From Paenibacillus ferrarius (GTDB lineage: Bacteria > Bacillota > Bacilli > Paenibacillales > NBRC-103111), in the NCBI RefSeq assembly GCF_002027705.1, contig NZ_MBTG01000020.1:36114-100113 (forward strand): a stretch of DNA of 64,000 nt, in the 5' to 3' direction. This document shows positions 42,252 to 51,980 of the stretch, one piece after another. Position 1 is the stretch's first letter. The number at the start of each line of letters is the position of its first letter. Made by a program: the position numbers and the translations under genes. Below the pieces are notes generated by a model. That model was not told the origin of the DNA, ran no database searches, and worked only from the letters and a program-made list of their open reading frames with translations.

Positions 42252-45200
42252 TTATTTCACATCGCTAATTTGTTTCAGCATACGTACGACAACTGTGACC
42301 ACTTGAGCCCTTGTACTATTTTGAGCAGGAGCAAAATGAGTATCGTCTACGCCGTTCAGCAATCCGAGCCTTGTAGCCGCTGCAACGTATTGTTTAGCCC
42401 ACTCGCTTATGCTGCTTGTGTCTGCATAGTCGTTCGGCTGATCTGAGACAATATCACTCAGTTTTTTACCAGTACCGTTCAAATACGCCTTGACCATCAT
42501 GACCGCCAACTGCTCTCGCGTAACATTAGCTTCTGGAGAGAAGGTGCTATCGCTTGTTCCTCCTACGATATTCGCCGCATAGGCAGCGTTCACAGCATCC
42601 ACATACCATGAATCTGCAGCTACATCTTCAAAAGCTTTGGTTGTTGCTTGAGCGGACAGGTTTAGTGCTTTCTTAAGGATTGTAACAAACTGCCCTCTGG
42701 TCATATTGCTGTCAGGTTGAAAGGATTGATCGTCCATACCGTCGATAATCTTCTTGCCGACAAGTTGCTCAATGTCTTTTTGCGCCCAGTGTCCTTGGGT
42801 ATCTGTGAATGTCTTTACGGCAGCTGCTGTCTTTTCCAACACAGCATACTTCGAGAAATGTGACAATGTTGCGGTAATTGTACCGTCACCATTAATCTTG
42901 CCTCCCAAGTAAGTCCAAGTGTTCGTTGTTTCATCCAACCAATACACACCCAGATTCTTAGCGTCCGTTACTTTTGACTGATCATAGCGGAAAGTAGCCT
43001 CAATCGGCGTATCAAAAGTAGTTATAACCTTATCTTTTTCGGCTAAAGAAAAATCCAGTATCGGAGACGTCGGAGCGAAACCGCCCAATGTCTGAAGAAC
43101 TTCAGAGGCAATTGTAAGCTTCACAGTTTCAAATTTGTATGTCCCGCTCAAGGAGTTAACAGGGAACTTGAACTGCACGTCGTTAGCTTTAATAATAATA
43201 GGCTTGCCCTTATTCGCTGCAATCTGAGCGATATCTCCATCGAAACTAACCGTAGTAATATCGAGATGCTGTTTAACCGTTGCATCAAGTATAAGCTCGT
43301 TCTTTGCTTCCTTGGCAAGATCGATCAGCATATCTATATGAGCCGGTTGGAAGGCATAAGTCATTTTGCCGTTAGCGTCACGCGTCGGCAAGCTTACGCC
43401 ACCACCACCGCCTCCGCCACCTCCACCACCGCCTCCAGGTCCAGGTGGAGCCGGAGCGGAAGGCTCAGCATTATACGCCTTTTCAATCTTCAGGCTTGGA
43501 ATGCCCTCGCCACGTTGCACCGAGAAATAAAGACTTCCAGCCCCTGTTCCCAGCTGCGGAATGGTAAATTTCGCTGAAGTCAATCCATCCCCAACTATTT
43601 GATATAAGAAGGAATTAGCTGAGTTTGGATCACGGTACACTCGAACAATGTCTCTAGGATTTAATCCCGAGATGGTAATTGTGTCGGGTGTCCCTGATTT
43701 GTTGTTAGTAATTTGAATTTGATCGGGTGTCAACGATGATCCGTAAGTCCGATCAAATAAGTCAGTCGTAGTAGGAGTGCTCATCCCAGTCGAGGAAACC
43801 GCATAAACGGCAATCTTGGTTGCCCCTAATGGAATCTGGGTATTCATAGGAATAGTGGTCTCATAGATTCCAGTTTGATTTACTGGCAAACTAATAATAG
43901 GTTTGAGCTTCTGCAGTAGATCGTCGACAAAGTAAATCTCGTAACGCATAATACCATAGAAATTATTATTTGTATAAAAGGATAAGTAGCCACCCACTTT
44001 CCCTTTATTTCCATCATCATCCCTCTGTTGTAGGTACCCAACTGGATTTTGAAAAGTTATCGGCAAGTTAGAAACAGGCTCACTTGCTATGTTGTTTGCC
44101 AACAAATAATAATCTCCCAATACTTTCTCATCATTTGCCGAATTGATAGCCGATAGCCTCACCTTCGAGGCACCTGCTGGGATCTGCGTATCTAAGATGG
44201 AAACATTATACTGCTGCTGCCCCTTGCTGACTTGTGCAAAAGTGCCCCCCATTTGCGCCCCTATAGAATCAATAAATTTGACAACATAATTTTTCACACT
44301 TGTTTCATCAATGAAAGGAACCCAGTGCAATTCACCCTTGTAATTCTTCGCGCTAGTATCAATATCTTCGACATAATTACTAAAGGGATCGAATTCAATG
44401 TTATCCCATAATCCGAAATAATATCCGTTAGTACTTTCACCTAAATTATTTTTACCAAAAATCCCGATTCTTTCGGCGCCCGCTGGAATCGCAGTACCAT
44501 TAGGCAAAGTAATTTCATAACTTGGATAGTTCAACCCATGGCTTGGACGAATGAGCCTGCTTTGTGTTAATTCAGCAATGGATTGTAGTTTTACGTTATT
44601 TTTATCTACAAAATAGAGATCATAGCTTGTTGCAGCTCCACCTGAAGTAAGGTCATACCAACTGATCGAGCCGCCAATGTTACCACGGGATCTATCTTCA
44701 TCGTAGATATAAGGGAACAAAAGGTTGGGAACTGGAATCGCCGGATTCGTCCCTGTAATAACTGGGCTGCTCATAGTATTGTCAAAAATTTGCATGCGGT
44801 ACATTTCTGTACTTATATTCCCGGACAAGTCCATTGGTCGCAAATCGAGATAAACTGCTCCTGCAGGTACCAAGTTTTCAGCAATATCAATATGATAATT
44901 TATTAAAGATGATTGATTCTTTGGAACGCTATACGCACTTCCAAGCGCTGTTCCAGATGCATCGGTAAAAATCAGTTGGTAGCCCGAATACATAGTTTCA
45001 ATTGGAGTATACCAATTCACTAATGGATGGACCTTCCCACGAATTGGGTTCTGATCTTCTAATGTGTACACAAAAAAGGAGGATGACCAGCCACCGCCAT
45101 AATCCGATATCATAACAGTAGCGGCGGAAGAGCTTTCTCCAATTGCATTCTTGGAATAAACGCCTAAATACATCGCTCCCGCAGGTATGCTAGTTTTTGG

Positions 45201-47351
45201 AATACTGTAGTTATAGGACGAGCTATTTACTGCATAAGGAACTTCCGCTATTTTACTTCCAATTTTAATCATATTTTGATTTAAGAAATACACCGTGTAA
45301 CTACTTATATAAGAAGTACCTGGTGTGGTGTACCAATAGAGATTCCCACTTATTTCTCCCGCATTAGCGTCGTTATCGTTAAAATTAACATTAGAAACTT
45401 GCAACGACGGCGCTTTAAGTTCTGGTGCTTGATCATGGAGAGCCTGCATAGAAGTGAATTTCTGTATGGTTTTCCCATCTTCAGAAACCACAACAATTTG
45501 ACCGTCTGGCAGTGTCAGCACATTTTTCGCGATGAATGGCAAAGGGTATTGCATGGTATACGAGTCCCGATCCCAAACCGAGTCTTGTGCAAAAACATTA
45601 GCTCCTTTAGCCGCAATAACTGCAGCTCCAAAATAGCCCTTCCATGCTGGAATCTGAATAAGCGTATTCTTATCCAAAAGATTGCTCGCGTAGTATAGAT
45701 CGTTGCCGTTCATCGTGATCGTACCTAATACGTTGTTGTACGCTTGAGATACTGCTTGCTGAGAGAAGTTAGTTAAGTTGAACTTAATAGCCGTACTTGT
45801 ACCTGAGGAATAAGGTGACTTTTCTCCGAAGTATAATGCATTATCTCCTAGACTAAGGACCATACGACCAGGATTAATGCTTGTAGCGTAATTTACCTTA
45901 GTTCCAGTAGCAGTATCAATGACATGTATCCCCGGATAACCAGAAACACTCATATTTAATGCTAATGCGGTATATATTAGCTTTTGATTACCATATACGA
46001 CTTGGCTGACAAAATTGCCGACATCCCATGAATAGACAGCTCCGTTGACACTTGTTCCAGAAAGTGTATTCACTTTTATAATTTGTGTTGCTGAAGCATT
46101 GCTAATATATAGGTCGTCATGATCTATAAATATCGAATTAGGGTTAGATCCTATGGTTCGCGTTTCTTGAACAGTCATATCGCTTGTACGAATCCTCATC
46201 AACTGATTGCTTTCCGAGGAGATGGCAAACAGGCTTGTACCATCACGGCTATATACGAGATCGGTCACCGACTTATTAAATAACAGTTTTAGACCGTCGT
46301 TCTGCCAAGATATCGGAGTAGTTGAGGGTGTCAGATTCACATTAATGATCTTTATAACGTTTGGAATGTTAGGATTCCTACTATCCGATCCTGCATAAGA
46401 ATAAACATGATTCTGACTATCCATTAGAATTTTTCTTGATGCCACAGGAAGTTGAGAAATTTGAGTAAATCCTTCTCGATCATACACATAGCTTCGATCT
46501 GGTGCGTCATTTTCGGAATTAATCGAATGGCTGGTAAACACCGTGTTGCCTTGAACGTACATTACACCGTCTTGATAGGTACCTTGAATAGAGGTTAAAT
46601 CTGTATTCTTAAATCGGTAGCCTGCATAGAAAACCTGATTGCCATCAACAATTACTTTTCTGGCAGGACCAAAAAATCCGTAGTTATTATTATAGGTAGT
46701 TCTTGAAAGTGACTGCAGAGTAGAAGTGCTGAATGAGAAAAGATTAGATCCAGTAGAGCTCGACTCGCCAACAAACAAAATATGGTTTGCTGTATCAACA
46801 GCTAAATCAGGATAATAAAAGGTATTGTGAGTCCCCCCATTCAGCAATGTCTCAGTTTGCGTTGTTAAATTGTATGCCGCTACACGACACCACTGGTCGA
46901 ATTCTGCATAAAACAGCTTATCGCCGTCGATAGCCAGTTCGTACGGCTGTATAGACGTTGAGATCGTGCCCATTACTTCCTTTTGCGCAATATCTACAAT
47001 AGCAATTGCCTTTGTTCCTGATAAAGCGACATAAAGCTTGCCTCCAGATTGTACTAAATCTGAAGGCGCAGTAAGCGTGACTTGCTTCTCTATCTGAAGG
47101 TCACTCATTCGGATAAATAGTAGACTATTAGCCTCCTTAGAGACAGCATAGATATATCCTCTCGCTTCATCCAGTATCCACTCCCTGATAGGATTGGTAA
47201 GCGCAAGCGAAGGAGATGATGTTTCTGTTCCTGCGAATGCTTTATTACCATTTATCCCAGGCAATATGGTAGATGAGAGAATCATAAAGATAGCCAATAG
47301 GACTATAGATATTCTTTTATTTAATAAATTCCTGTACGTTCCGGTATGCAT
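42252..47351 (-). CDS. Large secreted SLH-domain surface protein with five tandem repeats
   Basis: A 1699-residue cell-surface protein. Signal peptide to about residue 40 (cleavage after AFA), then a long beta-propeller-like part (about 45-640; YVSKEANSLLFIRMSDLQIEKQV-type blades). Next are five repeats of 100-115 residues (about 650-1210), each starting with an acidic D.D...G.I.G.L.W loop and ending IP.GA..I.V. Then a Gly run of 13, a domain of about 190 residues, and three SLH domains (from FTDTQGHWAQKDI) that bind pyruvylated wall polymer. GGGGGATC precedes ATG 47351. Confidence 0.93.
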   Translation of the reverse strand: MHTGTYRNLLNKRISIVLLAIFMILSSTILPGINGNKAFAGTETSSPSLALTNPIREWILDEARGYIYAVSKEANSLLFIRMSDLQIEKQVTLTAPSDLVQSGGKLYVALSGTKAIAIVDIAQKEVMGTISTSIQPYELAIDGDKLFYAEFDQWCRVAAYNLTTQTETLLNGGTHNTFYYPDLAVDTANHILFVGESSSTGSNLFSFSTSTLQSLSRTTYNNNYGFFGPARKVIVDGNQVFYAGYRFKNTDLTSIQGTYQDGVMYVQGNTVFTSHSINSENDAPDRSYVYDREGFTQISQLPVASRKILMDSQNHVYSYAGSDSRNPNIPNVIKIINVNLTPSTTPISWQNDGLKLLFNKSVTDLVYSRDGTSLFAISSESNQLMRIRTSDMTVQETRTIGSNPNSIFIDHDDLYISNASATQIIKVNTLSGTSVNGAVYSWDVGNFVSQVVYGNQKLIYTALALNMSVSGYPGIHVIDTATGTKVNYATSINPGRMVLSLGDNALYFGEKSPYSSGTSTAIKFNLTNFSQQAVSQAYNNVLGTITMNGNDLYYASNLLDKNTLIQIPAWKGYFGAAVIAAKGANVFAQDSVWDRDSYTMQYPLPFIAKNVLTLPDGQIVVVSEDGKTIQKFTSMQALHDQAPELKAPSLQVSNVNFNDNDANAGEISGNLYWYTTPGTSYISSYTVYFLNQNMIKIGSKIAEVPYAVNSSSYNYSIPKTSIPAGAMYLGVYSKNAIGESSSAATVMISDYGGGWSSSFFVYTLEDQNPIRGKVHPLVNWYTPIETMYSGYQLIFTDASGTALGSAYSVPKNQSSLINYHIDIAENLVPAGAVYLDLRPMDLSGNISTEMYRMQIFDNTMSSPVITGTNPAIPVPNLLFPYIYDEDRSRGNIGGSISWYDLTSGGAATSYDLYFVDKNNVKLQSIAELTQSRLIRPSHGLNYPSYEITLPNGTAIPAGAERIGIFGKNNLGESTNGYYFGLWDNIEFDPFSNYVEDIDTSAKNYKGELHWVPFIDETSVKNYVVKFIDSIGAQMGGTFAQVSKGQQQYNVSILDTQIPAGASKVRLSAINSANDEKVLGDYYLLANNIASEPVSNLPITFQNPVGYLQQRDDDGNKGKVGGYLSFYTNNNFYGIMRYEIYFVDDLLQKLKPIISLPVNQTGIYETTIPMNTQIPLGATKIAVYAVSSTGMSTPTTTDLFDRTYGSSLTPDQIQITNNKSGTPDTITISGLNPRDIVRVYRDPNSANSFLYQIVGDGLTSAKFTIPQLGTGAGSLYFSVQRGEGIPSLKIEKAYNAEPSAPAPPGPGGGGGGGGGGGGGVSLPTRDANGKMTYAFQPAHIDMLIDLAKEAKNELILDATVKQHLDITTVSFDGDIAQIAANKGKPIIIKANDVQFKFPVNSLSGTYKFETVKLTIASEVLQTLGGFAPTSPILDFSLAEKDKVITTFDTPIEATFRYDQSKVTDAKNLGVYWLDETTNTWTYLGGKINGDGTITATLSHFSKYAVLEKTAAAVKTFTDTQGHWAQKDIEQLVGKKIIDGMDDQSFQPDSNMTRGQFVTILKKALNLSAQATTKAFEDVAADSWYVDAVNAAYAANIVGGTSDSTFSPEANVTREQLAVMMVKAYLNGTGKKLSDIVSDQPNDYADTSSISEWAKQYVAAATRLGLLNGVDDTHFAPAQNSTRAQVVTVVVRMLKQISDVK
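43396..43440 (-). repeat. Gly-codon run in the SLH gene linker
   Basis: GGN codons encoding Pro-Gly-Pro and a run of 13 Gly that separates the repeat region from the wall-proximal part. Confidence 0.9.
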
Positions 47352-47681
47352 GGAAAATGATCCCCCAACTTTGATCTAACGTTATTTTTTGTCAACAATA
47401 TACTACAAACTATCAAACCTATATATTGGAAATTGCGAGAATACATCTCCCCTTTAATTCAAAATCAAATTCTGTGCTATGCCTTCCCAGATAAGCAGGC
47501 TTGACTGCTATACCGAGCTTCTAATGACTTCGTTACATGAACCAAATACCCTCTACCTTTATCAAAACTTAATAATGCGTTCCCCATAAAACAAAGCCCT
47601 AGGCTGCGGAAACAAGAAAATACCCCTACATTACTGATGTAGGGATACCTTTTTCAAAACTATTTCGTTGGATCGAAGCTT
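47352..47681. other. Intergenic region between cysN and the SLH gene
   Basis: 330 bp holding the cysN terminator and the SLH upstream region. A minus-strand TTGACA near 47393 has no good -10 at the right distance. No gene seen. Confidence 0.5.
47615..47650 (-). terminator. Terminator of cysDN
   Basis: GTATCCCTACAT and ATGTAGGGGTAT arms followed by TTTTCTT on the minus strand. Confidence 0.85.
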
Positions 47682-49331
47682 CTAAGAATTAATCAAATAG
47701 TTCATAACGCGTTTCACTACTTCACTCGCAGCTTCTTCGATCGAATTCTTGCTTGTATCGACTTCAATCTCCCTAAATTCTTTGCCAATGATCTCGCGCG
47801 CAGTTTCACGGTCGCTATCGGCCGGGGAATCATTCGATACCAAAGCAATAAGTCCAGCATCGTTCAACACTTTGGCAACCTCCGCCAATCGCCGCGGCGA
47901 TTCTCCCTGGCCATTCTCGAGCAGCATAGTATGGTAGCCTGTCGATACCAAACGTTTTTCGACTTCCTTTGCAAGGGTTAAGTTATCCGCAGCTGAACCG
48001 GTGAACCAGAGGGTTAATGGATTCTGTCCTTTTTGCTGGGCACGAACATCTCTAGTGACTTCCGTATCAAGCCGTACAACGCTGTCGGGGCTTTGATGGG
48101 CTTGGTCAATCACTCCGCAAGCGGATGTCATATTGGTTACACGATCAATCAGAATAAATCCGCCAATACTTTTATACTGTTCAAAGGAATCAAAAACGAT
48201 GTCGTCGGATAAAGAAAATTCACATTTTGCTACTTCATTTTTGACAATATGATCGGCTGGAACTGTATTTCCAGTATTAATATCGATTTTATGCGTAATT
48301 GCTGTTACGGTACCGGGCAGGACTTTCGTTCCTACTTTGACCAAATAATTTTTGCCAGGAGTCAGTACGGAATCATCCATCCAAAGAATCGTAGCGGTAA
48401 AACGATCAGCCTCTTGGATCTGAGTATCCTTCGTGAATACGCAGCCCCGGGAAACGTCGACTTCACGATCCAATTGAATGGTTACGGGTTGCCCCGCATA
48501 GGCTGAATTCCTATCTTGGTCTGTCACTAAGATACGTTTGACTTTCGCTTTCTCACGACTGGGCAGCGTCGTCAACTCATCGCCGACCGCGATGCTTCCA
48601 GCCTCAATCTGACCTTGGAAACCGCGAAACGTATGGTCTGGTCGACATACACGCTGAATTGGCATCATGAAATGTTTCGTGTCGTTGGTCTCAAGAACAT
48701 CCACATTTTCTAAATAGGACAATAAAGCAAGACCCTCATACCAAGGAGTATGTTGTGATTTTTTGGTAATGTTATCCCCTTCTGTGGCAGAAACAGGGAT
48801 GACCTCTATGCTTTGGAAATGAAATTCAGCGCTCGTTTTGGAGAACTCCTCTTTGATGTCATCAAATATCTTTTGTTCAAAATGAACTAAATCCATTTTG
48901 TTCACAGCTAATACAAGATGTTTAATTCCCATGAGTGCGCAAATTCGGGTATGACGTTTGGTTTGGGTAATTACCCCTTTGGTTGCGTCCACAAGAATGA
49001 CGGCCAGATCCGCAAAGGATGCGCCTACTGCCATGTTACGTGTATATTCTTCATGCCCTGGCGTGTCCGCTACAATGAATGAACGGTGATCCGTCGTAAA
49101 ATACCGATAGGCCACATCAATTGTTATCCCTTGTTCACGCTCGGCCAGCAATCCATCAAGAAGCAAGGAATAGTCAATTTTTCCGCCACGGCTGCCAAGT
49201 CTGCTATCCAGCTCTAGTGCTCTTTCTTGGTCGGCGAACAAAAGCTTAGCTTCATAAAGCATATGTCCAATTAAAGTGGATTTGCCGTCGTCAACACTTC
49301 CGCATGTAATAAATTTAAGCAGACTTTTCAT
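47682..49331 (-). CDS. cysN: Sulfate adenylyltransferase subunit CysN with degenerate APS-kinase-like tail
   Basis: A 550-residue GTPase subunit of ATP sulfurylase. GTPase motifs: GSVDDGKSTLIGH, DTPGHEEYTRN and NKMDLV; beta-barrel domains II/III follow to about residue 420. The last 125 residues align with APS kinase (LWFTGSAADNLTLAKEVEKRL, RRLAEVAKVLNDAGLIALV, FREIEVDT), but the Walker A loop GxxGxGKST has become GSAADNLTL, so ATP binding should be lost. ATG 49331 follows the cysD stop (TAAAATG); the longer frame overlaps cysD. Confidence 0.92.
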   Translation of the reverse strand: MKSLLKFITCGSVDDGKSTLIGHMLYEAKLLFADQERALELDSRLGSRGGKIDYSLLLDGLLAEREQGITIDVAYRYFTTDHRSFIVADTPGHEEYTRNMAVGASFADLAVILVDATKGVITQTKRHTRICALMGIKHLVLAVNKMDLVHFEQKIFDDIKEEFSKTSAEFHFQSIEVIPVSATEGDNITKKSQHTPWYEGLALLSYLENVDVLETNDTKHFMMPIQRVCRPDHTFRGFQGQIEAGSIAVGDELTTLPSREKAKVKRILVTDQDRNSAYAGQPVTIQLDREVDVSRGCVFTKDTQIQEADRFTATILWMDDSVLTPGKNYLVKVGTKVLPGTVTAITHKIDINTGNTVPADHIVKNEVAKCEFSLSDDIVFDSFEQYKSIGGFILIDRVTNMTSACGVIDQAHQSPDSVVRLDTEVTRDVRAQQKGQNPLTLWFTGSAADNLTLAKEVEKRLVSTGYHTMLLENGQGESPRRLAEVAKVLNDAGLIALVSNDSPADSDRETAREIIGKEFREIEVDTSKNSIEEAASEVVKRVMNYLINS

Positions 49332-49332
49332 T

Positions 49333-50256
49333 TTAGAAATAGCCCTCCCGTTTACGTCTTTCCATACTTCCCGCCGCTTCTTGGTCAATAACGCGACTTG
49401 TCCGTTCGGATGAAACCGCCCCAAGCGTTTCTTCAATAATGGCATCAAGTGTATCCGCCTCGGACTCGACACCGCCAGTAAGCGGATAGCAGCCTAATGT
49501 GCGAAAGCGCATTTTCTTCATCTCAATTTGTTCGTGAGGTTCGAGTTTCAGCCGATCATCATCCACCATGACCATATGTCCATCACGGTTGACGACGGGT
49601 CTTTCTTTGGCAAAATAGAGAGGCACAATATCAATGTTTTCTCTGCGAATGTATTGCCAGATATCTTTTTCGGTCCAATTGGATATTGGGAAGACGCGGA
49701 TGCTTTCCCCTTTATTAATTCTTGTGTTGAAAAGCTTCCACATTTCCGGCCGTTGGTTTTTCGGATCCCAAGCATGATTCTTATTCCGGAAGGAGAAAAT
49801 ACGCTCTTTCGCACGCGACTTTTCCTCGTCACGTCTTCCACCGCCAAACGCAGCGGTAAATCCGTATGTGTCCAATCCCTCTTTTAATGCTTGGGTTTTC
49901 ATAATATCGGTATACGCGGAACCATGATCAATGGGGTTGATCCCTTGTTTAATACCTTCCTGATTCGAATGAACAATCATTTGGATCCCGAATTCTTTCG
50001 CTTTGCGATCGCGGAATTCAATCATTTCTTTGAACTTCCACGTCGTATCAATGTGCATGAAAGGAAATGGCGGTTTCTCGGGATAAAAAGCTTTCAGCGC
50101 CAAATGCAGCATCACTGAGCTATCCTTCCCGATCGAATACAACATCACGGGATTCTCACATTCCGCCGCTACTTCCCGGATAATATAAATCGCTTCAGCC
50201 TCGAGTTGATCCAGATGCGTCATTTCTTGTATGGAATCAAGCATCAGTTTTTGCAT
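49333..50256 (-). CDS. cysD: Sulfate adenylyltransferase subunit CysD
   Basis: A 307-residue PAPS-reductase-fold enzyme that forms APS from ATP and sulfate with CysN. The PP-loop-type motif is MLYSIGKDSSVMLHLALKAF; other marks are PFMHIDTTWKF, AFGGGRRDEEKSRAKERIFSFR, FPISNWTEKDIWQYI and the C-terminal ERTSRVIDQE. AAGGAGG nine bases before ATG 50256 sets the start. CysDN is less usual in Firmicutes, where single-chain Sat is common. Confidence 0.95.
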   Translation of the reverse strand: MQKLMLDSIQEMTHLDQLEAEAIYIIREVAAECENPVMLYSIGKDSSVMLHLALKAFYPEKPPFPFMHIDTTWKFKEMIEFRDRKAKEFGIQMIVHSNQEGIKQGINPIDHGSAYTDIMKTQALKEGLDTYGFTAAFGGGRRDEEKSRAKERIFSFRNKNHAWDPKNQRPEMWKLFNTRINKGESIRVFPISNWTEKDIWQYIRRENIDIVPLYFAKERPVVNRDGHMVMVDDDRLKLEPHEQIEMKKMRFRTLGCYPLTGGVESEADTLDAIIEETLGAVSSERTSRVIDQEAAGSMERRKREGYF

Positions 50257-50515
50257 GGAAAGGTGCCTCCTTTTAATTCTTACTAAATCCATCGGTATTT
50301 TCTTATATACTATCAGATTCTGGCTTTTATGCAAAGTGGAAGAAAGTAAATTTCTCTATATTTCTATCATTTCCCTCGAATATTGTCGTACTTTTTCTGA
50401 GAGTTCCACTTTCTTGTCGATTAGGACTACCTTAGAGAGCTCGTAGTTATCCATGTGAACACTACATATTCTACTCGTAATTAGAAAATGGGTGCATTGG
50501 CCCAGAGAAAAAAGG

Positions 50516-50570
50516 ATAAAAATCAAAGAGCTGTCCCCCATGTAGATTCATCTACTTGAGGGCAGCTCTT
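50516..50570 (-). terminator. Terminator overlapping the end of the MFS gene
   Basis: AAGAGCTGCCC and GGGACAGCTCTT arms with an inner GTAGAT/ATCTAC stem, then TTTGATTTTT on the minus strand. The first arm lies in the last codons of the MFS gene. Confidence 0.85.
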
Positions 50571-51777
50571 GTTCTGGGATCAGGTCTGCATCTGTCCCTT
50601 TCGTTTCTTTGCCGAAAACTAACAGCACACAGGCGCCAATCACGATAGCGACGAAAAATATTAGAAAAATAGCGCCGATCGTTTGCTTTTGAGCCACTAA
50701 CACCCCTACCAGATATGGCCCCAGAATGCCTCCGACTCGGCCAACTGAGGCTGCAAGTCCCACACCTGTCGAGCGGATTGGCGTCGGATACAGCTCTGGG
50801 GTATAAGCGTACATAGCTCCCCAAGCGCCTAAATTAAAGAAAGATAAGCAAATCCCCGCGGCAATCAGCATCCCCTCCGTTGCTGCTTGACTGAACCATA
50901 CGGCACTTGCCGCCGTAAACAGCAAATAGCTCACAAGTACAAATTTGCGGCCAAATTTCTCGATGAAGAATGCTGCCGTAAAATACCCTGGTATTTGGGC
51001 CAAGGTCATGATGAGTACATATTGAAAGCTTTTCACAAGACTAAAGCCCTTAAGAACCATAACAGTTGGGAGCCATAGAAACATGCCGTAGTAGGAAAAC
51101 ACGACCGTGAACCATAACACCCATAGCGTCAAGGTTGCACGTCGATGTTCAGGGGACCAGACTGAGGCTGCGCGTTCGCGGAATGACAGCTTGGGATTCT
51201 TTTGCTCCCTATACCGGGGTGAATCTTGAATGGCTCTTCTGAGATATAACGCGTATACAGCAGGAAGAGCGCCCAGAAGGAAAGCCGCTCGCCAGCCATA
51301 AGCAGGAATAACGAAGTAAGCAATCAGCGCGGCCAATATCCACCCGCATGCCCAAAAGCTCTCCAGCAGAACGACAGCACGCCCCCGTTCATGCGCCGGA
51401 AACGACTCGGAAACGAGCGTTGACGCGACAGGCAGCTCCCCGCCAAGACCGAATCCCGTGATGAAACGCAGCACGCATAGCATGACAAAGCTTGTAGCCA
51501 AAGCGGATAACCCACTAGCTGCGGAGAAAACAAGGAGCGTTCCTAATAACACAGCCTTACGTCCATGACGATCCGCAAGCGATCCTGCTACGACAGCACC
51601 AACAGCCATGCCGATGGAGTTAATGGCTACCAGCAGTCCGACCTGCTGGGCTCCCAGCTTCCACTCCACTGCCAGCGCAGCCACGATAAACGAAATAATT
51701 CCAACATCCATCGAATCGAACAACCAGCTGACTCCTGCACTTAGCAGCAATTTCCGTTTAGTAGGATCACGCAACAA
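50548..51777 (-). CDS. MFS transporter (NiaP/SVOP-like metabolite:H+ symporter)
   Basis: A 409-residue, 12-helix MFS protein. The opening LLLSAGVSWLFDSMDVGIISFIVAAL and the loop GSLADRHGRKAVLLGTLLVF, with GFGLGGELPVASTLVSESFP and YTPELYPTPIRSTGVGLAASVGRVG, place it in the sugar-porter-like AAHS/SVOP group that includes niacin and aromatic acid transporters. Start is TTG 51777 or the next TTG. Substrate not deducible. Confidence 0.88.
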   Translation of the reverse strand: MLRDPTKRKLLLSAGVSWLFDSMDVGIISFIVAALAVEWKLGAQQVGLLVAINSIGMAVGAVVAGSLADRHGRKAVLLGTLLVFSAASGLSALATSFVMLCVLRFITGFGLGGELPVASTLVSESFPAHERGRAVVLLESFWACGWILAALIAYFVIPAYGWRAAFLLGALPAVYALYLRRAIQDSPRYREQKNPKLSFRERAASVWSPEHRRATLTLWVLWFTVVFSYYGMFLWLPTVMVLKGFSLVKSFQYVLIMTLAQIPGYFTAAFFIEKFGRKFVLVSYLLFTAASAVWFSQAATEGMLIAAGICLSFFNLGAWGAMYAYTPELYPTPIRSTGVGLAASVGRVGGILGPYLVGVLVAQKQTIGAIFLIFFVAIVIGACVLLVFGKETKGTDADLIPEQELPSSR

Positions 51778-51980
51778 GGTAGCTGATATCCCTCACTTTC
51801 GTTCCAAGAAGACATAGTCAGAATACTTCACTCTGTTTTCTTTAGCTTTCCCGAGATTTCCAGCATTAGTCGGAAACTCTACACAGCATGAATATGCCAA
51901 TGTCCTTGCATACTTTATGAATGCTCCTCATATTTTGTAAAGTGCTAGCAATGCCTTTATGGCCGAAAAGGGTGAATGGA

